DNA of 64,000 nucleotides, from positions 72,109,001 to 72,173,000 of the forward strand of contig NC_133159.1 in the NCBI RefSeq assembly GCF_040802235.1, read 5' to 3'. The translations under genes were made by a program, and so were the position numbers. This DNA is from Manis javanica (taxonomy: Eukaryota; Chordata; Mammalia; Pholidota; Manidae). Below are positions 13,501-28,500 of this stretch, piece after piece; positions within the stretch are counted from its first letter, which is position 1; every line of letters begins with the position of its first letter. Under the pieces are notes generated by a model that saw only the letters and a list, made by a program, of their open reading frames with translations, did not search any database and was not told where the DNA came from.

Positions 13501-16500
13501 GCTGTGGCTAAGCAGCTCCAAGGCTCCCCACCGTGATACACAGCCTACTGTGTCTTCCTCCCAGCTAGTCTGCACCTGGCACAGACTCGCAAACCGGCAA
13601 CCCCTGCCCTGGCATCAGGCCAGCCAGAGGGAAGCCCCGTGTACAGCAGCTACAAACATAAAGCATAGAAGCTTACACTTGTGTGTTTGGCTCACTGGTT
13701 CTGACAGTGGAGACAGGCATAGCAACCAGGAAGTAGGAAACAGCTCTTTCCTCACCCCAGGCACCAGTACTGCTCCCCTGCGACCCCCGACATTGCTCCA
13801 GAGGCTGAGCAGCTCCAGAGAGTAGAGCTTCTGGGCACTAGAGGGCACCATACACAAATTATGAAATGTCAAAGGAACCTGGTTCAAAGCAAAATTATGA
13901 ATACACCTGAAAAAGATTCAAATGAAATCAACCTCATGAATCTTCCTGAAAGAGATTTCAAAATAAAAATCATTAACATGCTCATAGAGGTACAGAAAAA
14001 TATTCAAGAACTCAGGAACGAATTTAGGACGGAGATCCAATCACTGAGGAACACAATGGAGAGTATTAAAGGCAGATTATATATGGTGAAGACAATAAAT
14101 GAAATAGAAATTAGGGAAGAGGAATACAAAGAAGCTGAGGCACAGAGAGAAAAAAGGATCTCTAAGAATGAAAGAATACTGAGAGAACTGTGTGACCAAT
14201 CCAAATGGAACAATATTGGTATTATAGGGGTACCAGAAGAAGAAGAGAGAGAAAAAGAGATAGAAAGTGTCTTTGAGGAGGTAATTGCTGAAAGCCTCCC
14301 CAGTCTGGTAAAGGAGATAGCCTCTAAGGCCATGGAGGTGCACAGATCTCCCAACACAAGGGACCCAAGGGGGACAACACCAAGACCTATAATAATTAAA
14401 ATGGCAAAGAACAAGGATAAGGACAGACTATTAAAAGCAGCCAGAGAGAGAAATGAGATCATATACAAAGGGAAACCCATCAGGCTATCATCAGACTTCT
14501 CAGCAGAAACCTTACAGGCCAGAAGGGAGTGGCATGATACATTTAATGCAATGAAGCAGAAGGGTGTAGAACCAAGAATACTTTATCCAGCAAGATTATC
14601 ATTTAAATTTGAAGGAGGGAATAAAACAATTTCCAGATAAGCAAAAGCTGAAAGAATTTAACTCCCAGAAACCATCTCTACAGTGTATTTTGAAGGGACT
14701 GCTACAGATGGAAGTGTTCCTAAGGTTAAATAGCTGTCACCAGAGGTAATAAAAAAGGATTGACAAAGAGTATACAAATGTATACAAAGAGTATACAAAG
14801 AGTATACAATATGGTACCTAATACATACAGAATGGAGGAAGAAGAAAAGGAGGGGGAAAAAAAAAGAACTTTGAGATTGTATTTGTAATAGCATACTAAG
14901 TGAGTTAAGTTAGACTTAGTAAAGAAGTTACCCTTGAACCTTTGGTAAGCATGAAATCTAAAGCCTGCAATGGCAATAAGTACATACCTATTGATTATCA
15001 CCCTAAATGTAAATGGTCTGAATGCACCAATCAAAAGACAGAGTCATTAATGGATAAAAAAACAAGACCCATCTATATGCAGCCTACAAGAGACTCACTT
15101 CAAACCCAAAGACATGTACAGACTAAAAGTGAAGGGATGGAAAAAGATATTTCATGCAACTTATAGGAAGAAAAAAGAAGGTGTTGCATTACTTGTATCA
15201 GACAAAATAGACTTCAAAACAAAGAAAGTCACAGGAGACAAAGAAGGACATTACATAATGATAAAGGGGTCAATCCAATAAGAGGATAAACAATTATAAA
15301 TAACTATACATGCAACACAGGAGCACCTACATATGTGACACAAATACTAACAGAATTAAAAGGGGAAACAGAATGTAATGCATTCATTCTAGGAGACTTC
15401 AACACTCCACTCACTCCAAAGGACATATCAACCAGACAGAAAATAAGTAAGGAGACAGAGGCATTGAACAACACATTAGAACAGATGGACTTAACAGACA
15501 TCTACAGAACTCTCCACCCAAAAGCAGCAGAATACACATTCTTTTCAAGGGCACACAGAACATTTTCCAGAATAGACTACATACTAGGCCACAAAAAGAG
15601 CCTCAGCAAATTCAAAAAGATTGAAATTGTACCAACCAATTTCTCAGATCACAAGGGTATAAAACTAGAAATAAATTGTACAAAGAAAGCAAAAAGGCTC
15701 ACAAACACATGGAGGCTTAACAACATGCTCCTAAATAATAAATGGATCAATGACCAAATTAAAACAGAGATAAAGCAATATATGGAGACAAATGAAAACA
15801 ACAGCACAATGTCCCAACTGTGGGATGCAGTGAAGGCAGTTCTAAGAGGGAAGTATATAGCAATCCAGGCATATTTAAAGAAGGAAGAACAATCCCAAAT
15901 GAATAGTCTAAATTCACAATTATTGAAACTGTAAAAACAACAAATGAGGCCCAAAGTCAGCAGAAGGAGGACCATAATAAAGATCAGAGGAGAAAATAAA
16001 TAAAATTGAGAAGAATAAAACAATAGAAAAAATTAATGAAATGAAGAGCTGGTTCTTTGAGAAAATAAACAAATAAGATAATCCCCCAGCCAGATTTATT
16101 AAGAAAAAAAGAGAACCTACACACATAAACAGAATCAGAAATGAGAAAGGAAAAATCACTACGGACACCACAGGAATACAAAGAATTATTAGAGAATACT
16201 ATGAAAATCTATATGCTAACAAACTGGATGACCTAGAAGAAATGGACTTTCTAGAAAAATACAACCTTACAAGAGTGACCCAGGAAGAAACAGAAAATCT
16301 AAACAGACCAATTACCAGTAGTGAAATTGAGTCGATAGTCAAACAACTACCCAAGAACATAACGCCTGGACCAGATGGATTCACTACTGAATTTTATCAG
16401 ACATTTAGAGAAGACATAGTACCCTTTCTCCTTAAAGTTTTCCAAAAAATAGAAGAGGAGGGAATACTTCCAAACTCATTCTATGAAGCCAGCATCACTC

Positions 16501-19500
16501 TAATACCAAAACCAGGCAAAGACCCCCCAAAGAAGAAAACTATAGACCAATATCCCTGATGAACATAGATGCAAAAATACTCAACAAAGTATTAGGAAAA
16601 CAAATTAAAAAATACATCAAGAGGATCATACATCATGAGCAAGTGGGATTCATCTCAGGGATGTAAGGATGGTACAATATTCAAAAATCCATCATCATCA
16701 TCCACCACATCAACAAAAAGAAGGACAAAAACCACATGATCATTTCCATAGATGGTGAAAACCATTCGACAAAATTTAACATCCATTCATGATAAAAACT
16801 CTCAACAAATGGGTATAGAGGGCAAGTATCTCAACATAATAAAGGCTATATATGACAAACCCACAGTCAACATCATACTTGACAGTGAGAAGCTGAAAGC
16901 TTTTCCTCTAAGATTGGGAACAAGACAAGGATGCCCATTCTCCCCGCTTTTATTCAACATAGTACTGGAGGTCCTAGTCATGGCAATCAGACAACACAAA
17001 GAAATAAAAGGCATCCAGATTGGCAAGGAAGAAGTCAAACTTTCACTGTTTGCAGATCACATGATTTTGTACATAAAAAACCCAAAGACTACACTCCAAA
17101 ACTACTAGATCTAATAGCTGAATTAAGCAAAGTTGCAGGATACAAAATTAATACACAGAAGTCTGTTGCATTACTATACACTAACAATGAATTAGCAGGA
17201 AGAGAAATCAGGAAAACAATTCCATTCACAATTCATCATAAAGAATAAAATATCTAGGAATAAACTTAACCAAGGAAGTGAAAGACCTATATCCTGAAAA
17301 CTATAAAACTCTTTAGAGAAGTTAAAGAGGATACTAATAAAAGGAAATTCATTCCATGCTCTTGGGTAGGAAGAATTAATATTGTCAAAATGGTCATCCT
17401 GCCTAAAGCAATCTACAGATTCAATGCAATCCCTATCAAAATACCAACAGCATTATTCAATGTACTGGAACAAACAGTTCTAAAATTCATATGGAACCAC
17501 AAAAGACCCCGAATCGCCAAAGCAATCCTGAGAAGGAAGAATAAAGCAGGGGGGATCCTGCTTCCCAAGTTCAACCTCTACTACAAAGCCACAATAATGA
17601 AGACAATTTGGTACTGGCACAAGAACAGACCCAAAGACCAGTGGAACAGAACAGTAAGTCCAGATATTAACCCAAGCATATATGGTCAATTAATATAAGA
17701 TAAAGGAGCCATGGATATACAATGGGGAAATGACAGCTTCTTCAACAGCTGTTGTTGACAAAACTGGACAGCTACATGTAAGAGAATGAAACTGGATTAC
17801 TGTCTAACTCCATACACAAAAGTAAACTCAAAATGGATCAAAGACCTGAATGTAAGTCATGAAACCATAAAACTCTTAGAAGAAAATAAAGGCAAAACTC
17901 TCTTTAATATAAACATGAGCAACTTCTTCATGAACATATCTCCACAGGCAAGGGAAACAAAGGCAAAAACGAACAAGTGGGACTACATCAAACTAAAAAG
18001 CTTCTGTACAGCAAAGGACACCATCAGTAAAACAAAAAGGCATCCTACAGTATGGGAGAATATGTTCATAAATGACATGTCTGATAAGGGGTTGACATCC
18101 AAAATATACAAAGAGTTCATGTACCTCAACAAACAAAAAGCAAATAACCCAATTAAAAATTGGCAGAGGATGTAAATAGACACTTATTCAAAGAAGAAAC
18201 TGAGATGGCCAATAGGCACATGAAAAGATGCTGCATATAGCTAATTATCAGAGAAATGCAAATTAAAACCACAATGAAATATCACCTCACACCAGTCAGG
18301 ATGGCCAACATCCAAAAGACAACAACAACAAACGTTGGCAAGGATGTGGTGAAAGGGGAACCCTCCTACACTGCTAGTGGGAATGTAAATTAGTTCATCC
18401 ATTGTGGAAAACAGTATGGAGGTTCCTCAAAAAACTAAAGTAGAAATACCATTTGACCCAGGAATTCACTCCTAGAATTTATCCTAACAATACAGGAGCC
18501 CAGTTGAAAAAGATATATGCACCCCTATGTTTATTGCAGCACTATTTACAATAGCCAAGAAGTGGAAGCAACCTAAGTGTCCATCAGTAGATGAATGGAT
18601 AAAGAAGATGTGGTACATACACACAATGGAATATTATTCAGCCATAAGAATAAAACAAATCCTACCATTTGCAACAACATGGATGGAGCTAGACGGTACT
18701 ATGCTCAGTGAAATAAGCCAGGCAGAGAAAGACAAGTACCAAATGATTTCACTCATCTGTGGAGTATGAGAACAAAGAGAAAACTGAAGGAACAAAACAG
18801 CAGCAGACTCACAGAACCCAAGAATGGACTAACAGTTACCAAAGAGAAAGGGACTGGGGAGGGTGGGTGAGAAGGGAGGGATAAGGAAAAAAAGGGGCAT
18901 TACGATTAGCACACATAATGTAGGGGGGTGCATGGGGAATGCAGTATAGCACAGAGAAGACAAGTAGTGATTCTATAGCATCTTACTATGCTGATTGACA
19001 GTGACTGTAATGGGGTATGCGGTAGGGACTTGATAATAGAAGAATCTAGTAAACACAATGTTGTTCATGTAAGTGTATATTAATGATAACAATAAATAAA
19101 TAAATAAATATACTGATCTAAAAAAAAATAATGTCATTGTTTCCTTGCCATTTTTATCAACATTCTCAAGGATGGAAATTCTGTTCCCAGAATATTCTAG
19201 GTAACAAGCACCCCAAGGCATTATGTTTAGCATTTGATAACAGACTCATGATGTAAGGATGACAATTATTAAACTTAATGTTACATTCTGGACAACCTGA
19301 CAAAATAATAGCCATACTGACCTCTCTGTGAGACCCATGACATGGAAGTAACTACTCACGCATAGCAAAGCTTTTCCTCCTCCTCCCCCAGGGCATCAAC
19401 CCAAAACACACACATCGAATATTCTCAATGGGAGCACCATCATCTTAAAGGGAGTGCAAACTGGTTCTTGGGAGAGTTAAAAAAACCTTCATCAATAGTA

Positions 19501-22500
19501 TGTTTTGTGGCCCTCCATAGGGCCACTGTACATAAACAGATATGCAGTGTACCTGTGGTATCAAAATACCATGGGGATAGGGGACAGCAACTAGAGGGTA
19601 AAATGTCTAAAACAGCTCCTTGGGAGGAGATAATGAAAAAAAAGTTGAGAAACACTTAAATGGTACATATATTAAGTGAGGAAAAAAGTATCATTTTAAA
19701 CCAGGTTTCAGTGAGTTAATACAGGACACTTATTTAATAAACTCCTGCTTACTAGAAACTGTTAAGGATCATTCTTTCCCAAATTTCAAAACAGTAATAT
19801 GTAAATGATGACACAGAGACGGCAGGAAGGAAGTTCTCTACCTATATACTCATACTTGTCTTACTGACTTAAAATTGGTAATTTTAATCTCTGGAATGCT
19901 ACTATAATTCCAAATTAGATTCAAATCAAAAGTCATCAGATCCTTTTAAATTGCACTGCTCTCTTAATACAATAAGATGTTCAAACTCATTTATAGCCAA
20001 TGAAATATCTTCACCTACCAAATTTAGAAGGATGTTGTTAAAATTAGAAATGCTAGGGAAGTATGGTGGCATGGACACTATTATTGACAGAAATATAAAC
20101 TGGTGCAAGCTTCTGGCAGTTCAATTTCATAAAAGCCATAAATAAAAGTTCATCATGAAAAAAAACAAACATGTATTTTTTCCTCAACAATTTTATTCAC
20201 AGGAATTTATCCCAAGGAAATAATTGGACAAGTAATGATACATGTACAAAATGTCCACTGTACCACTTCTCATAACAGAAATAAATTAGAAATGAGGCAG
20301 AAGAATATGCACTGAGGTACAAAAATGTGCTTGTGTTTTGTGAATGATGGCACTCACATTTAAAATACATATTCATATATGTATTTACAAGTATGAAGGA
20401 TATGCCTCAAACTTTTAGCTAGTTACTTCTTGACATCATAAAAAGACTTAATTCTTACTTTGTATGCCTGTATTAAATAAATCTTCAACATAATGATTTG
20501 CTCCTTGTTATAATCAGCAAAGTAAAAAATGTTTCCATGGGGAAGCACAGGATGGTAGTCATAGGAAGGACAGAAAGAATTTTAACATTCTTTTTAAACT
20601 TAAAAAATATTTTATTGGAAGTGTTCTTTTAAGATGTTTCTTTCTTATCTCAGAAATTATTACCCAACCAGAACTTGAGTTACTTATCTAATCATTTAGA
20701 CAACATCAAAGCTATCTTCCTCAAGAAATATGCTACAAACAAGAGTTACATGGGAAGGCTGAATTCTAAGAACTAAGATTTCTAATAAAGTTTAAATGAA
20801 TTTGCATATTTTCCTCAAAACAAAAACAAAAACTTCACCAATTCTCATTCCATTCTGTTACTGATTAACCAACATTTATATACTCAAGGAACACTTCTGA
20901 GGGCTCTCTAGGCATCAGGGGCACAATTAGACTGAGGGGATGAGCCCAAAGCAGATTTCTTTTTAGGGCAGTGATCAACCACCAATCCTGGGCACTGCAT
21001 TTTTCCTTCCATATCATTTTGAGAGTAGAGAGTTTTCACATGAAAGCACCCTCTTCTTTACTGAGCACTGTACAGAAGAAGAATACTAATATACTGTAAT
21101 TCCCAGAGGTAGGACAGGGCAGACGTCAAGTGGACTCTCTGTTTGAATTCTACTCCTAATTTGTCACTTGATATGACCTTGAGCAAGAGACACACCTCCT
21201 CCGTGCCTCAGTTTCTCACGGTAAAATGGGATAACAATAGTATTTATGCCATAGGATTAAATGAACAAATACATGTCAAGATTCCAGAACAATAATAAAA
21301 TATGTTAGTTATTATTATGACCATTGTTATAACTCTACATTCAATTCAATGTCCTGAATTATGAAGAAAATACCGACAGGGTCTTTAACTGAGAACATTT
21401 TACCATGAATTCAGACCCGAACTCTACCTATTCTGAATTTAGTGTTTAGTGGCTAGAGATGAAACCAGACATGTGGATGAATACAACATATGAGTACAGA
21501 CCTTGCTGTAAAGGGCCCTGAATGTTCTGCTAAACAGAATGGATTTTATTCTGTAGTTAATGTACCAACAACAAAGGTTTTTAAAGAAAACTGAAATGAT
21601 GACCTTAGAGGGAGACCCCTCATCCTACTATTTAACTCTCCTAATTAGTGTTTTTATGGTATAGTCAGGACATTATCTTTCCAGCCCTTGTTTTTGTTTA
21701 TTAAGAGAAGCATTTCCATGACTTTTGAGAAGTACATTCACATATTATGTCAGTTCAAATATGTCTAAATTATTTCACCTCCAATTTTTAAATACAGATG
21801 ACTCCATGAAGTAAGCTAAAGCTGGACTTTGCATGTCTGATCTTCACAATACTATACCACTAATTAAATTAGTAAAGTCTACAGGTTATGAAAACTGCGA
21901 GCATTAAACAATAGTTTAAATGCTTTTTATATATCAGATATTGTTTTAAAATTTTTTCATGTATTAATTCATCTAATTCTTGTAACTCTGTGTCATTATT
22001 TCATTGTACAGATGAGAACACTAAACTAGAGAGAAGAAAGTCACTCATCCAAGGTCATTATTCAGCTGGAAAATGGCAGAGTTGGGATCTGAACCCAGGC
22101 AGTAAATAACTCTACAGACTATGTTCCAACACTATACTATTATGAACTTTCCAGAAAGTACAACAGCAAACCATGTTATTTTTCTGTACTGCTAATTCAA
22201 CTATATTTTAATTATATTTTATTTTAAATATTTGCCTCCATATTTCAACATCATTTTTAAGAGTCACAGTAGACATTTAGATTTTCTACTTGATAATCCC
22301 TTACTACCATCCTCCTTTCTAATCCATGCAACACGTACTTTGATGAATGGACTCTATCCCTACTTTCAGGGGTATGCACTTACTGGATGGCTTAAAAAAA
22401 TCATTATTTTATGCTTCTGGAAACAATGGCTCAGGATTGAGTAGATGACCTAGGTGATCCAACCATGGTGAATTTCAGGTTTCCTATTCAATTATTATAG

Positions 22501-25500
22501 AGAGAAGCACTTCTGGATATTTACTGTAATCCAAACTTTTACCAGGAGCATTTTATGACCATGAGGATTTAGCTGACACCATATTAGATTCAATGGAGAA
22601 TCAGCAATAAACTGGGTCCCTGATGATATAATCATGTCAATATATCTATTAACCCTAAAGTCGATCCTACCTCTGGACATTCAGTTATGGGAGCCTATAT
22701 ACCCTTTTCAGAGTCAAACTGGTTTGACATGGGTACTTTGTTTCATGCAACATAAAACATCCTGATACAAGACATCAGTTTTCTTCTTTCTAGGCTTCAT
22801 CTTTCATGTCTACTAAGCAATAAAAAAGGAAGATAGTACATCAGGATTTGGAAGCAGCAAATAATATGTGATGGAATTTTTAGGAAAAAAGTGTTTTGTT
22901 CCACTGTCAGTTATAAAATCTTATTTTTATTGAAAGCAAGAAGAAAATTTACCAAATTTTAAAGCCCTTCAAGGGAATACCAAATGTACAAAGTATCTAC
23001 ACAGTTCTTCACTCACAGGCATTCATCTTTCAAAATGTATTGCAAGATCAAAATTTAAAGTCTCAAAAATAAATGTAACTATTCTTTGTAAAAATAGTCC
23101 ACCTATTTTATTAGAATTGGTACCATAATAAATGTTTTTGGAAGAGTGGATACAAAGGGTCTGTGAAGTTACTTAGAATGGATTAAAAATTACTGGAATT
23201 GGGGAGAATGAAAACCATAACATTATGTTTCACATCATTATGAAAATAGTCTGAAAAGTTTCAGTTACATATATTTTGCTCTTGAAAAAATTAGTTTCAT
23301 TACTATATGATAGTAGGAAACAGGTTAAGTATGTGGTACTGGCCTTAGTAGTAGACAGTTTATTAAGAAAATGGATGTAGTAAGGAAGACTGAAATGAAA
23401 AAGCACATTTTTGCTGTAAACAGTTGATAAATACTTAAGCACTTAATAAAGTAGTTTTCAACTAGGAGTGGTACCAACCTGAGGAGTGGGGGTACTTGGA
23501 AATGACAGTTTTGATTGCTCCAAGAATGGGAGGCATTTAGTGGAATGCTAACCTTCCTGTGCTGTACAGCAAAGTCCCACACAACAAAAAATTGTCCTGT
23601 TCAAAATGCCAATAGAGCCCCTACCAAGAAACACCAGAATGCAAAAAGGAGAGCAGATACATGCACACCAAAAACTGAATACGAGCACTAAATGCTGACA
23701 TCTGTTTCGTATTAACTGTAGAGAAAATATGAAATATGTACTATAAGAACTCCAGCAGAGGAGAAATAATGGAGATGAGCTACCATGTGTACTTTCACAG
23801 ATGGCTAGGAAATATGGAAGAGGACAACACTGTAGGAATAAGGATGGTGACCAGCCTGGGCACATTTAGTTGAATACATTAGGAAATTGGGTGGGACAGA
23901 CTATGAAGATTCATATTTAGTATGGGTTCCTCATAGGAGCAGGAAAATTTTCTGCTCACATACAACTGTCTAAATTCTCTGGCATGGAATATAAGGTCCT
24001 GTAAGGCATCCACAGAGGGGCTCTCTCCTGCTTTATCCCCTACCATTTACCAACGCCCACCCTTGTTTCTAGACACACCAAACTACATACACTGTCTAAA
24101 TTTGCTCCTCTATTTGATATTCTCACCACAAGGCCATCCTTTCCTTCCATCTGAATAAAAACCTACACTTAAAAACAACTCCTATCCTTCAAAACTTTGT
24201 TTAAATTCCATCTTCCTTGGGAGACCTTTCCAACCCTCAGCTCAGGGAGTATCACTTCCCCATTCCTAAGGGCTTGCAGCAGTGAGCCCTCCTCTGTGCT
24301 CTCACAGCACTTCACGGGAGCATCAACCACAGTACCCGGGAAAGGTCTGCTGAGCCTCCCACTGACTGAACTACTTGAGGGCAGTGACTTACTATTAGCA
24401 TATAGATCAGTAGTTTTCAGGTAGAGATAAACATCAGAATCATCTTTGGTGATTTTTTAAAAATGAAAGACATTATTTTTAAGAGCATTTTTAGGTTCAC
24501 AGCAAACTCAAAAGGAAGAAGGTAGAAATTTTCCTTATATCCTCTGCCTCACATAAGCATAGGCTCATCCAATGCTTTTCAAAAAATAAAGATGCCACTT
24601 GCAACAACATGGAAAAACCTCCTGCTAAGTGAAATAAAACAGAGAGAAATATTATATAATTTCACTTATATCTGGAATCTAAAAGAATAAAACTAAACTC
24701 ATGAGAACAGATTGGTGATTCTCACTGGAGGAGGCAGATTGAGGGACAGGGTGAAATGGGTGAGTATTAAGAGGTACAAACTTCAAGTTATAAAATAAAC
24801 CATTTGGGATATAATGTACAACATGGGGACCATAGTCAACAAAACTATGTTGCAAATTTGAAAGTTGCTGAGAAAGGTAAATCTTAAAAGTTCTCATCAC
24901 ATGAAAAAAAAAAATGTAACTTTGATGACTAATAGTAACCAGACAATGTGGTAATCATTTTGCAGTATATACAAGTCACATCATTATGATGCACAGCTGA
25001 AACTGTATGATGCTGTATCTGAATTATACTTCAATTAAATGAAAAAGAAACACATTACACAGAAAAAAAAAAAGATGCCTAACTCTGAGGCCTAATGAAT
25101 TAGCAATTCTGTTGGTCAGGCTCAGGTATCTGCATTTTGAAGTTGCCTATGTTAATTCTGACATGCACTCTAGATTGAAAGCCACATACACAAAACTGGC
25201 ACTACTGTTTCCATCTTACAAACAAGGCAACAGGTACAGTGAAATGAGTAACTTGAAAAGAAAACTTATACATAAAGATTAAATTAAATTTTGTCATGTT
25301 TAACCACAAAATAAACATTTGATTATTAATGGCATTGTTATTCCTTTAATTTTTTTCCCCACTTTTTAAAGAGCAAATACACTGAGGAAGATTTACATTA
25401 TTTTGCTTAACGAGAAATACTTGAAACAGATTACATTTCCAACTGCCTGAAAGATAGCAATTTCAAATGGAGGGAGGGGAGGATAAGAAAAGGGAGTTAA

Positions 25501-28500
25501 TTTTAGGCTATGGAATGGGGTACAACATTTGAGAGCTTTAGATAGTCCAAGGCCAGGAGATGAGATGATAAAATTTCACCTATTAGCAATTCTACCCCTG
25601 TCCATTGAAGGTATCTCTGAGCTAATAACTCCTGCGGGCACAGAAGCATTCAAGGATTGTGGGCAGGCAACTATCAAAGTAAAAACACATTTTAAAAAGA
25701 TGTATCCATTTTAAAAAGATCCACCTTCTGTGATGCCAAGTCACAAGAACTTCCTTACCTGAGTACATGGCCCCAGTAAGGAAATGTCTTATTGAGAAAC
25801 CATTAGGCTTCTATTCTTTCAGTTTTTGTAAGTCCCTGTTGTTGCTCTGAAATCTTCCCATCAGACTGTACCAAAGCTGTTATGGCAGAGAAACCATAGA
25901 GCTAAACATTTTCAAATAGTTAACCAGTTTGTACTGAGCACCTATTATGTAATCCCCAGCAAAGATCACTGCAAAATCCACTGTTCCCCCATGACCATAA
26001 CTGCTAAACACGTCAATTCACTTTCCTTTGCTTTTTTCTAAAGTCAGTTTGCAGCAAAGTATAAACATGTATTACTTATAAGACACCACGCAAAAAAAAA
26101 AAAAAAAACAGTACTGTGCTTTAAGAAGTACTTAAACAAAACTATATAAGGAAAAAAGTGCTATTGATATTAATCACAGAGGTGGGTGGATGTATCATTG
26201 CAATATAATTTGAATGCTGTAATTTTATCCAAAAACAAAAAGTAGCTTTTTGAATATGTAAAAGGTTATTTCTTTACAAGAGAGACATCTAGTGGCTAGC
26301 TTCTAAAACAGGAACTGGAGCTCAAATATTAATTCATGCTGTTGTTTAATAATGGGCACATTTCTTCTATCTTAATACTCTCAGTCTAAGAGAGACCCAT
26401 TGACAGAGAGCTAAAGAACACTGGGCCAAAAGGAAGTTAAAACCTGAGTTCTAAGCTGACAGTGATAGAGGAAATGGCAAGAAGGACTGGGTTGCTTAGA
26501 ACTGGAGGTTGAGGTCATGTGGAGACAAACTGGGGGAGGGGAAGTCCATTTCTGGGGAATGGGTGGTTAGTCCACAGGAGAGTCCAAGGCAAGAATTAAG
26601 CTAAAGGTATTATTCGGAAGGGGTCTCTCAGTCTACATCTTTTTCCAATTGACAAGTCAAAGTGCATTCCCCACCTCACTGCTGAATCCTCAGACCCAAC
26701 AGCTAGGAAAACAGAATGAGGGACTTGGGAACTAAAGGAGACTAACTATCCAAGCACAACCAATACAGTCTGCAGGTGTGACATTCCCAGTTTCCTGTAG
26801 CAATACCCTAAAATATAACTGAAAAAGGGGGGCAGCCATGGATAAAAACATAGCATTTTGTACTTTTCAAAGATTTACAGCTCAAAATGTATAATGGCCC
26901 TGCTAACACCTATCAACATCTTTTAAAATTATTATTTTTAAAAACTAACTTATTTATTCTTAAAATAAGCATACAGGCACATGATCTAAAATTAAAAAAG
27001 GTACAAAAGGGCACATAATTCCCATCTCTGTCCACCTCCACAAAACTCCCCCCCATTAAGATAATCAAGGTTACCAGTTTATAATATAATCATTTACATA
27101 TATAAACTTTATTTTTCACACAATGGTAGCACACATACAATGATATGGTTCTACATCTATCTCTATTCACTTAATATTTCTGGTAATTATTCTACATTGA
27201 TAAACTCAGAGTTGCTTCCTTCTTTTTCCATTATAAAGGTGTACCATAATTTATTTAAGTAGTCCACTATCGATGAATATTTAGATTCATACTACTCTTT
27301 CGCTAGTACAAATAATGTTGTGCTGAATATCCTTGTACATATTTCAACTTCCTTATGTAGGAGTATATCTATCAGATAAGGTCCCAGAAGTAAAACTGTT
27401 AGGTGAAAAAGTAATTATCATGCCTTCCCAATCCACTTCTTTTCCACCTAGTGACCTCACCTTAGTACTGGGGCCAGTGTTTATTTTAAACAATTAGCGC
27501 ATCACGTAGAAGAGGTAACCTGAAAACCCTCTCAGTAGCATACATTAAGGAATCAACATATAGAGCACATCAGCAAGTAAAAAAAACTTCAGGGGCCAAA
27601 GGAGGCAAGAGCTAAAAACCACAGTAGAACGTGGAATCTACCTACACCTGCCCAGAAGTCCTCTGGCCAACATTGGTAACCAACAGGCTTGCGTTTCAAC
27701 AGCCACTGGGTGACATGATACAAGACCTTGGGCCCACATCAGCTGGAGACCTCAAACTGAGATGACTGCATAAAACCAGTGAAAGGGTAAACCAAAAAAA
27801 AAAGATCCTGCCCACTAGGAAAGGGAGACAACAAGGAAACTTGTTGACCTCAAACTGGGCTCTAGGGAAAAAGGCAGAAGGGATGGGGGAAAGGTTTCAA
27901 TTGAGAATGCTTAACTATCGCTTCCTCAAATGTGTTTGGGGTACAAATTATTGCTACTAGTATAGTCTTGAGAACATCACACTAACATGTGCCATGTGGT
28001 ATTTGTCATAAGCAAAAGCATACCACTTTCTACATGAACTGGAGTTCACAATTACATTTTAGATAAAAAAAACCAAAACAAGGAAACAAGCTGCCATAAT
28101 CAAGAATCAGCAGAAACAGCAGACAGCAGTTAACAGACTTACAATAACTTCAGATACTGGAATTACATTATATTATTGCACAGGAAATAAATGTCCTAAA
28201 TTACTGAGCAAAGGAGGCTTAAAACACGAGGAAGGAATGCAGTTCTATCTAAAAAGCCGGACAGATTTGAGAAAGAAACAGAACTTCTAGAAATGAAAAA
28301 TGTAATTGACCACACACTCAATGCATGGGCTAAAGATCAATGAGACACAGCTGAGGAGAGAAAGTGACATGGACAATATAGCTGAATAACTTACCCTGAA
28401 TGTAGGAAAGACAAAAAAATAAGAGATTAAGAAAATGGATTATAATTTTCCAGAACTGTCATATTCAGAAAGCACAACAAATTCCAAGCAAGATAAAATT

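Larger units (their letters stand above)
13331..19128 (+). mobile_element. Near full-length L1 retrotransposon (about 5.8 kb), inactive
   Basis: Runs from a 5' UTR starting AAGATGGTGGCGTGAGAGG, through ORF1 and ORF2, to a 3' UTR with a short G-rich stretch and an AATAAATAAATA-type tail. It lies antisense to ZNHIT6 in intron 5. ORF1 is almost open, whereas ORF2 has several frameshifts. It is not a primate L1PA or a canonical L1MA; it looks like a lineage-specific family of the host, so it dates after the host order split. I could not find a convincing target-site duplication, so the outer limits are good to about 10 bp on the left and 30 bp on the right. Confidence 0.95.

Noticed and set aside
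14004..14480. 158-codon frame antisense to L1 ORF1
   Set aside because: Shadow of the AGA/GAA-rich ORF1; Leu/Ser/Phe-rich product of no known family.
13331..19128. Endogenous retrovirus
   Set aside because: No LTRs, tRNA primer site, protease or envelope. Order of ORFs and tail are those of L1.
23548..23865. 105-codon Cys-rich frame on the minus strand
   Set aside because: Its first part lies inside a MER20-like fragment and no splice or start context supports it.
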